DNA from: Leptolyngbyaceae cyanobacterium CSU_1_3
Lineage (GTDB): Bacteria; Cyanobacteriota; Cyanobacteriia; Leptolyngbyales; Leptolyngbyaceae
Reading direction: 5' to 3'
Length of the DNA stretch: 39,998 nucleotides
NCBI GenBank assembly: GCA_012034655.1
Contig: JAAUOZ010000031.1
Span: forward strand, 1 to 39,998
Under the pieces are notes generated by a model. It saw nothing but the letters and a program-made list of their open reading frames with translations. It did no database searches and had not been told where the DNA came from. The translations under genes and the position numbers were made by a program. Shown one piece after another: positions 35,006 to 39,998 of the stretch; the first letter of the stretch is position 1, and each line of letters starts with the position of its first letter.

Positions 35006-35072
35006 GACTCTGCTCAACCTTCAACCGTCGAGGGTTAAGCAGAGTCGAGGGTTGAGCGGAGTCGAAACCCGA
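35006..35072. repeat. Hairpin plus dispersed GGGTTGAGCGGAGTCGAAACCC repeat, copy 2
   Basis: GACTCTGCTCAACC (35006-35019) pairs with GGTTAAGCAGAGTC (35033-35046) with one non-Watson-Crick position. It is followed at 35049-35072 by the same 24-bp repeat as at 12577-12600. The right arm and the repeat are themselves related (GTCGAGGGTTAAGCAGAGTCG, GTCGAGGGTTGAGCGGAGTCG). It lies in the 282-bp stretch between blaI-type and bcsA genes, where no gene is visible. Confidence 0.7.
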
Positions 35073-35120
35073 TTCACGGGTCTTTTATTTTCAGGCAACT
35101 TCTAACAGTCCATGTATTGG

Positions 35121-35156
35121 ATTGGGGTGAGGCAAAAGTCCAGTCGTTGAACTGAC
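35121..35156. repeat. Dispersed 36-bp repeat, copy 2
   Basis: TTGGGGTGAGGCAAAAGTCC followed by AGTCGTTGAACTGAC matches the copy at 32931-32967. It ends one base from the bcsA stop codon, so it forms the start of that transcript's 3' untranslated region. Confidence 0.7.
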
Positions 35157-35157
35157 C

Positions 35158-37731
35158 TTAGCTTAGACTCTTGACCAGTTGCTTGATCTTGGTTTCCTGT
35201 CGCTCCATGATTTGAGCGGGGAAGCTCATCTCTAACACCACGCGACTGCCCCTTTGATCGACCACAGATTCCACATCATCCACTTGAGCGAGCAATCGCT
35301 TGGGCGTAGGCTCATTCTCATCTTGGCTGAGCAGCAACCCAACGAGTGGCTGGTTGTGCCCTAATGCATCTAAGTCATGAATCATACCCGTCGGCATTTC
35401 TAGCTGCAAGCTGCGCTGATTGATCTCCGTGGCCACTGCCTGGTAGAAGTGCCCGCGCCAGTAGATTTGAGCATGGGCATGGATGGGCTTCCGCATCTTG
35501 AGATTGCTAGGAGCCGCCTCCCGTTTGCGTAACGATCGCCCAATGCTGCTGGCAATAAATCGAAACGACTCCATCGGGTCGTCTACATTGTCGCGCTGCT
35601 GAGAATACCACTCTTGTACGTCTGAGTAGATCACCACGCTGACGGCATCCAGTTGAGAACGGGTCAGATTGATGAACTCGATCGACAACATTGACTGAGA
35701 TTCATTGATTGGCACAATGCGAATAATTTGCCCCGTCACAAAGGCTCTCGCCCCATAATCGCCAATTAGTTCAATCTCAACTTCATTCACTAGATCTGAC
35801 CAGGAATCGAGAATCATCTGACATCCAGTTTCACTGATGTTGGCGGTTGTGCCTCTAAGGGTGCGTTCTTCGCTGTAGATCACGGCGCTAATTTTACGAT
35901 CGAGGCGATGGGCCCGACGCAGTTGTGGTTGCTCAAACGCCACCAGCAGCGCTGACGCAATCAAAATCAGGTTAAAGAAACTCCAGATCATGTTGACCAA
36001 CACCGCCTCAGCATCCTGGGGACGAATGATCAGCCAAAAAGGAACCGCCCCGATCGAAGCGGCTACCAAAGCTCCTGCCAGCACTAGCCCCCGCGCAGAA
36101 GCCCAGTCGAAGGTGCGCTGTGTCACCGAAAGCCCTTTATCTGTGACGTTAAACGAACCCAGCTTGGGATTGATCAGCGCCAGCATTGTCACCAGGCCCG
36201 CATGAAAGGACATGGCAAACTCGTAGATCTCGTTCCAAAAAGAGAAGCGAACGTGCTTGTAGGTGATGTAGTTGGCATAGGTGGAGATGAAAAAATGGGG
36301 GAGCGCATAGGCCAGCGTTTCTAGACCCAAACCGCGAATCGGATTGATGCCAAACACGAGAAACAAAGCCGGAGCCAGGGCGTACATCAGCCGAGGAAAG
36401 CCATAGAAGAAGTGGGAAGTTGCGCTGAAGTAGCAGATGCGTTGCGGAATCGACAGCCTGAGCTTAGGGTTGAAAAGCGGATTCTCAATGCGTAAAATCT
36501 GCGCCATGCCTCTCGCCCAGCGAATTTGCTGGCCCACATAGGCAGAAAACTTCTCAGGAGCAAGACCCGCCACCATGATGCGATCGTAATAGACCGACTC
36601 ATAGCCCAGCGAGTGCAGCCGCAGCGAGGTATGGCAATCTTCTGTCACCGTCTCAACGGCGATACCCCCCACTTCGAGCAAATGGGATTTACGCACCACC
36701 GCCGCCGATCCACAAAAGAACGCCGCATTCCAAAAATCGTTGCCTTTTTGCAGCACCTTATAAAAAAGCTCGTTGCCCACCGGAATTTTGCCCCCCGTCT
36801 GCAAGTTGCGCTCAAAGGGGTCGGGATTGTAGAACCAGTGGGGAGTCTGCACCAACGAAACCTTAGGACGATAGAAAAATCCGACGGTCTCTTTGAGAAA
36901 ATGCCTGACCGGGATGTGGTCACAGTCTAAAATCAGGATCAGGTCGCCGCTAGTTTTTCTCAGGGCTGTGTTGATGTTGCCCGCTTTAGCATGATCGTTA
37001 TTGTCGCGGGTTAGCATTGTACAGCCGAGTTCTTCGCACATTCTTCTCAAGACTTCTCGGCGCGACTTAAGCTTCTCCGCCCGCCCATCATCCAGAATGT
37101 AGACGCGCTTTTTGTCGGCGGGGTAGTCGATCGCCAGTGCCCCCAGGGTGGTTTTGCGAACAATCTCTACATCCTCGCTGTAGGTAGGAATGTAAATGTC
37201 TACCGAAAACAACTCACTAGGTGGAATGTTCGATAGATCAACGGGGCGGCGTTCTTTAAGTTGCAGAGTTTGAAAGAACGCCAACACGAGGGTCAAGATC
37301 GCGTACAGTTCTGCGACATAAAGCAAAACACTACAAATCGCATCCAGCCAACCACTGGTTAAATTCAGGGTGTAGTTAGTGCGGTAATAGAGATAGCGAA
37401 AGGTCGTGATCAAACTTAGCCACACCATAAACAGGTGCAAATATTGACTGGTTTGCTCTTGGGGTTGTTTTTGCTCTAGGGTAGCCACCAACCAGCCCAC
37501 CCCGACGAGAATAACTGCAACAAGACCCTGCTGCCACACCGTTAACGGCGTGATGATCAACGGCACAGACAGCAGCATCAACAGCACCATCAGCCAGATA
37601 AGCTGGGTGCGCCCTACGCCGCCGAGGGTACGATCGAAGAAATTAGGAATCAGGTCAGCCAGCCAAGCGACCAGTCGCTCGCTTTTGCTGCGATATCGCT
37701 TTGGCTCTAGCTCAGAAGTTTGGCTTGTCAT
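35158..37731 (-). CDS. bcsA: Cellulose synthase catalytic subunit (BcsA-like, with PilZ)
   Basis: Processive membrane GT2 glycosyltransferase that polymerises UDP-glucose and extrudes the glucan. The 857-residue protein shows N-terminal helices (about 42-155) and the GT2 domain with DDG (214-216), DCD (269-271, ILILDCDHIP), TED (363-365, TVTEDCHTSL) and QQIRW (401-405), all needed for activity. More helices and a C-terminal PilZ domain follow (about 610-700, RRAHRLDRK then NISETG), the expected c-di-GMP site. It follows bcsB with a 6-bp gap, so they form an operon and c-di-GMP activation is inferred. Extra sequence after PilZ (about 150 residues) is unassigned. The product (cellulose or a related glucan) cannot be proved from sequence. 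Confidence 0.95.
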   Translation of the reverse strand: MTSQTSELEPKRYRSKSERLVAWLADLIPNFFDRTLGGVGRTQLIWLMVLLMLLSVPLIITPLTVWQQGLVAVILVGVGWLVATLEQKQPQEQTSQYLHLFMVWLSLITTFRYLYYRTNYTLNLTSGWLDAICSVLLYVAELYAILTLVLAFFQTLQLKERRPVDLSNIPPSELFSVDIYIPTYSEDVEIVRKTTLGALAIDYPADKKRVYILDDGRAEKLKSRREVLRRMCEELGCTMLTRDNNDHAKAGNINTALRKTSGDLILILDCDHIPVRHFLKETVGFFYRPKVSLVQTPHWFYNPDPFERNLQTGGKIPVGNELFYKVLQKGNDFWNAAFFCGSAAVVRKSHLLEVGGIAVETVTEDCHTSLRLHSLGYESVYYDRIMVAGLAPEKFSAYVGQQIRWARGMAQILRIENPLFNPKLRLSIPQRICYFSATSHFFYGFPRLMYALAPALFLVFGINPIRGLGLETLAYALPHFFISTYANYITYKHVRFSFWNEIYEFAMSFHAGLVTMLALINPKLGSFNVTDKGLSVTQRTFDWASARGLVLAGALVAASIGAVPFWLIIRPQDAEAVLVNMIWSFFNLILIASALLVAFEQPQLRRAHRLDRKISAVIYSEERTLRGTTANISETGCQMILDSWSDLVNEVEIELIGDYGARAFVTGQIIRIVPINESQSMLSIEFINLTRSQLDAVSVVIYSDVQEWYSQQRDNVDDPMESFRFIASSIGRSLRKREAAPSNLKMRKPIHAHAQIYWRGHFYQAVATEINQRSLQLEMPTGMIHDLDALGHNQPLVGLLLSQDENEPTPKRLLAQVDDVESVVDQRGSRVVLEMSFPAQIMERQETKIKQLVKSLS

Positions 37732-37737
37732 GGCGAT

Positions 37738-39998
37738 CTATCCTGCAACGCGCTTAAGGTAAAGCTGGGCAACTCCATAGAGCACCAGCGAAAGAGCAAT
37801 AATGCCCGTCGGCAACAGATACCAGTGATCCTGCAAAAAGCGACGAGCTTTGGCTAAGGGGTCGAGATCTTCGATGCGTCTTGAGGAACTGGTTTGGAGA
37901 AATTGAAGCTGATAAGCGTTGGAATCGTAGGGCGAGAGATTTTGTTGAGTAGCACTAACTAGAACCGTGTCGTCCTTGAGTTGATAGAACCACAAATCAT
38001 TGCTAAGAATGTCTTGCACCTGTTTCAGCCCAGTTTCTTCCTGACCGCTCAACCCAACAAGCACGCGATCGCCATTCCAGGGGGAAAGGATGCTTTTGAT
38101 CACGCCACCGTTGTCGGGGACGGATTGAATTCGCGCCTGATCCGATTGGCGAGTGAAGGCATCGAGCAGGCGAAATCCCTTCTCTGACTCAAACACTTCT
38201 TTGAGGGGGAAGCGATCGCGCGTGCCAATTCCTACCAAGTGACGCTCTTTTTTGATTGATTCTGGGAGTTTGCCCGCCTCGTAGACTTCGAGCTTGACAG
38301 AATTCGCCTGGCTGAGTCGCCCCATCCGCTCGCTGAAGCTCATCAAGGTCATCAGGTCGGCATCGCTGGGCTGGTCGGGCAGGACGATCGCCGTTTGTGA
38401 CAGATCCTGAGGAGCGGTAAACGGGAACCCCGTGGTCATCAGTTTTAAGTCGGGCAATTGGATGGAGTTCTCTCGTCTCAGATTGAAGTCGGTGTCGCCG
38501 TGCACCGTTCCCCAAAGCTGATCGTCTGTCACCTGCCCACATTCACCCGCTTGTTTGGGCGACAGCTTGAATGCCACATCAATCACCGAGTTTGAGCGAA
38601 TCAAGTTTTCTGGTAGGTTGACACTAAAGGCCTCATTGGTTGCGCCTGCATCGGAGGTGAGCTTCTTGCTACCCACGCCTACGCCATCAATTCGCACTTC
38701 TATCGCCGAATTTTTGGGATCGATCTGAGCACTGTAGCTGTAGCGTAAATTCATCGAACTGCCGCGCAAAAAACGATCGTCTGGCAATGCCCGAAACGCC
38801 ACCTGCACCGGAGGAGCCGAAGATCCGCGCACCGTCACATCTTTGAAGGGCTTGTTGTCTAAGCCCTTCAAGTCGCTCAATTGAAAGGTGTTGGCAGTCG
38901 GAATATACCGTGACCAGGCACGCGGATCGGGGGATGGAGCCTCCACCAGGTCGTTGACGAGAATGGCTTGCCCTGTGCCAATTTGCCCACTTTGCGGTTG
39001 AATCAAAAACTGTACGGCTTTGGCTACACCGTCTGCACTGTTGCCTGACGCAATCAGAACGGGAACGCTACCGTCTCTAGTTGTGGTCAACATAAGTACT
39101 CCGACATCGCCAGGTAAGGGCGTTTTGCTGCCATCGGTGATCTGATTGTTGACAATCGTAAAGGGCAATTTCAGCGCTTTCAGGGCTGGCTGGGTTTCGG
39201 GCGTGCCGATGATTACCAGCCGATCGTTCCAGGCAAATTTTTTCAGATCTTTGACCAACTGCGTCTCCAGGGGACGAAAATCAGCCAGCCGACCCATCTG
39301 GGTCTGAAAGCGACTGGAGGCAGTCAGCCAGGATTCATCCATTTTTGAGGGTACGAGATAGCTGATCCGGCTGGCATCTAGCCCCAGGTTGTCAAAAAAC
39401 GGGAAGGGATAGCGGCTAAAGTCGAGGGGAATTGACTGAGTTTGATAGTCGAAAACCAGTTTAGAGTCAGACAAAACCTCTGACCAAAGGCTTTTGTCTT
39501 CGGGGTTAGAGCAAGTGGGAGAGTTTTGCTGCTGGGCGACGATCGTAATTTCGTTGTAATCTTGAAGCAAATTGGCCGGAATATTGACCATCGCTTCACC
39601 CGTCTGAGCTTGCTTGAGATTTAACGGCACGCTGCCTACACTCGTATCGTTAACCCGCACAATCAGGTTTGATTTGTTGGCGAGCAAGGCTGGAGAATGT
39701 TGAAAATGCACGATCGCCTGTGCAGACTTTACCTGCCAATTTTTAGGACGAGTAAAGCCCAATCGCGCTTCTGAATAAACCCCCTCTAGGCGAAATCGAT
39801 TGCCAATCACGGGGCTGCGATTAAACTCCAAAAGATATCGACTGAGGGGGCCAGTGCTCGCAAGCTGAGGTTCTGCGGTTTTTTTCTCTGGCTCTGGGGG
39901 CGTTTCGGGGGCCGGTTCGGCGGGAGGCAGGTGGCGAGGTTCGGGGGTCGACGGGGGCCTGGTTCGGGTACGAAGGGTGCAGGTTGGGGAGCCGGGGC
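37738..39998 (-). CDS. bcsB: BcsB-like cellulose synthase periplasmic subunit, 5' end beyond window
   Basis: Periplasmic partner of BcsA with carbohydrate-binding and flavodoxin-like domains and a C-terminal membrane anchor. The visible protein runs from a Pro/Glu-rich region through LSRYLLEFNRSPVIGNRFRL and repeats of the BcsB fold (SALLANKSNLIVRVND-type and SVIDVAFKLSPKQAG segments). It ends in a transmembrane helix (LLPTGIIALSLVLYGVAQLY) with the basic tail LKRVAG. The frame stays open to the window edge, so the start is missing. Near 39953-39957 the Pro-rich stretch (PAPQPAPFVPEP) is in another frame, suggesting an indel in a run of five G. The bcsA start lies 6 bp after its stop. Any BcsC-like or upstream gene is outside. 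Confidence 0.88.
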   Translation of the reverse strand, partial: PGSPTCTLRTRTRPPSTPEPRHLPPAEPAPETPPEPEKKTAEPQLASTGPLSRYLLEFNRSPVIGNRFRLEGVYSEARLGFTRPKNWQVKSAQAIVHFQHSPALLANKSNLIVRVNDTSVGSVPLNLKQAQTGEAMVNIPANLLQDYNEITIVAQQQNSPTCSNPEDKSLWSEVLSDSKLVFDYQTQSIPLDFSRYPFPFFDNLGLDASRISYLVPSKMDESWLTASSRFQTQMGRLADFRPLETQLVKDLKKFAWNDRLVIIGTPETQPALKALKLPFTIVNNQITDGSKTPLPGDVGVLMLTTTRDGSVPVLIASGNSADGVAKAVQFLIQPQSGQIGTGQAILVNDLVEAPSPDPRAWSRYIPTANTFQLSDLKGLDNKPFKDVTVRGSSAPPVQVAFRALPDDRFLRGSSMNLRYSYSAQIDPKNSAIEVRIDGVGVGSKKLTSDAGATNEAFSVNLPENLIRSNSVIDVAFKLSPKQAGECGQVTDDQLWGTVHGDTDFNLRRENSIQLPDLKLMTTGFPFTAPQDLSQTAIVLPDQPSDADLMTLMSFSERMGRLSQANSVKLEVYEAGKLPESIKKERHLVGIGTRDRFPLKEVFESEKGFRLLDAFTRQSDQARIQSVPDNGGVIKSILSPWNGDRVLVGLSGQEETGLKQVQDILSNDLWFYQLKDDTVLVSATQQNLSPYDSNAYQLQFLQTSSSRRIEDLDPLAKARRFLQDHWYLLPTGIIALSLVLYGVAQLYLKRVAG

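Noticed and set aside
1-39998. tRNA, rRNA or CRISPR features
   Set aside because: No T-loop or anticodon-arm pattern, no rRNA-like sequence and no regularly spaced repeats with unique spacers were found on reading both strands; the tandem repeats have no spacers.

Overview
This window looks like chromosome from a filamentous or Leptolyngbya/Oscillatoriales-type cyanobacterium. The evidence is the dense scatter of HIP1-like GCGATCGC octamers, a high-light-inducible (Hli/Scp) protein, a cyanobacterial folate/biopterin-type transporter, a carotenoid oxygenase, a urease alpha subunit outside a complete urease operon, PEP-CTERM surface proteins and an FtsH with the cyanobacterial HEVGH zinc site. 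No tRNA, rRNA, CRISPR array or complete insertion sequence was seen.

Layout. 1-7 kb: homoserine dehydrogenase (minus), a small secreted cyanobacterial protein, an adenylate-kinase paralogue, RNase PH, an RsbW-like ATPase and FtsH. 7-9 kb (minus): folB overlapping an ArnT-like membrane glycosyltransferase. 9-12.5 kb (plus): a BMP-family substrate-binding lipoprotein and two permeases of a nucleoside-type ABC importer, with no ATPase gene. 12.7-18 kb: ureC, hli, an FBT-family transporter and an apocarotenoid oxygenase. 18-22.5 kb: a DUF4340 protein, two paralogous single-domain response regulators, and a GyrA/ParC-type topoisomerase subunit. 22.6-34 kb is the accessory-looking part: a frameshifted MFS transporter, then plus-strand genes for a membrane-anchored coiled-coil protein with a TerB-C-like end, a DUF2791-type P-loop ATPase, a large Lhr-like SF2 helicase and a frameshifted RuvC. 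Secreted-protein genes (two PEP-CTERM, one Pro/Thr/Ser-rich) lie between them on the minus strand. 33.6-40 kb (minus): an M56 peptidase with a BlaI-type repressor, and cellulose synthase bcsA with bcsB, the latter running off the window.

The most interesting system candidate is the TerB-C/DUF2791/SF2-helicase set at 24.1-32.8 kb. Its ATPase and helicase resemble BREX BrxD and BrxHI, but no BREX core gene is present. Two inverted copies of a roughly 100-bp MITE-like element (CTAG-flanked GTCTGTCA terminal inverted repeats, IS630/Tc1-mariner style) lie directly upstream of ureC and across the stop codon of the MFS gene.

Caution on sequence quality: at least four single-base indels, mostly in short homopolymers, break otherwise well-conserved genes (MFS, ruvC and a PEP-CTERM gene twice), and a fifth is suspected at the bcsB 5' end. 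They may be sequencing errors rather than true pseudogenes.
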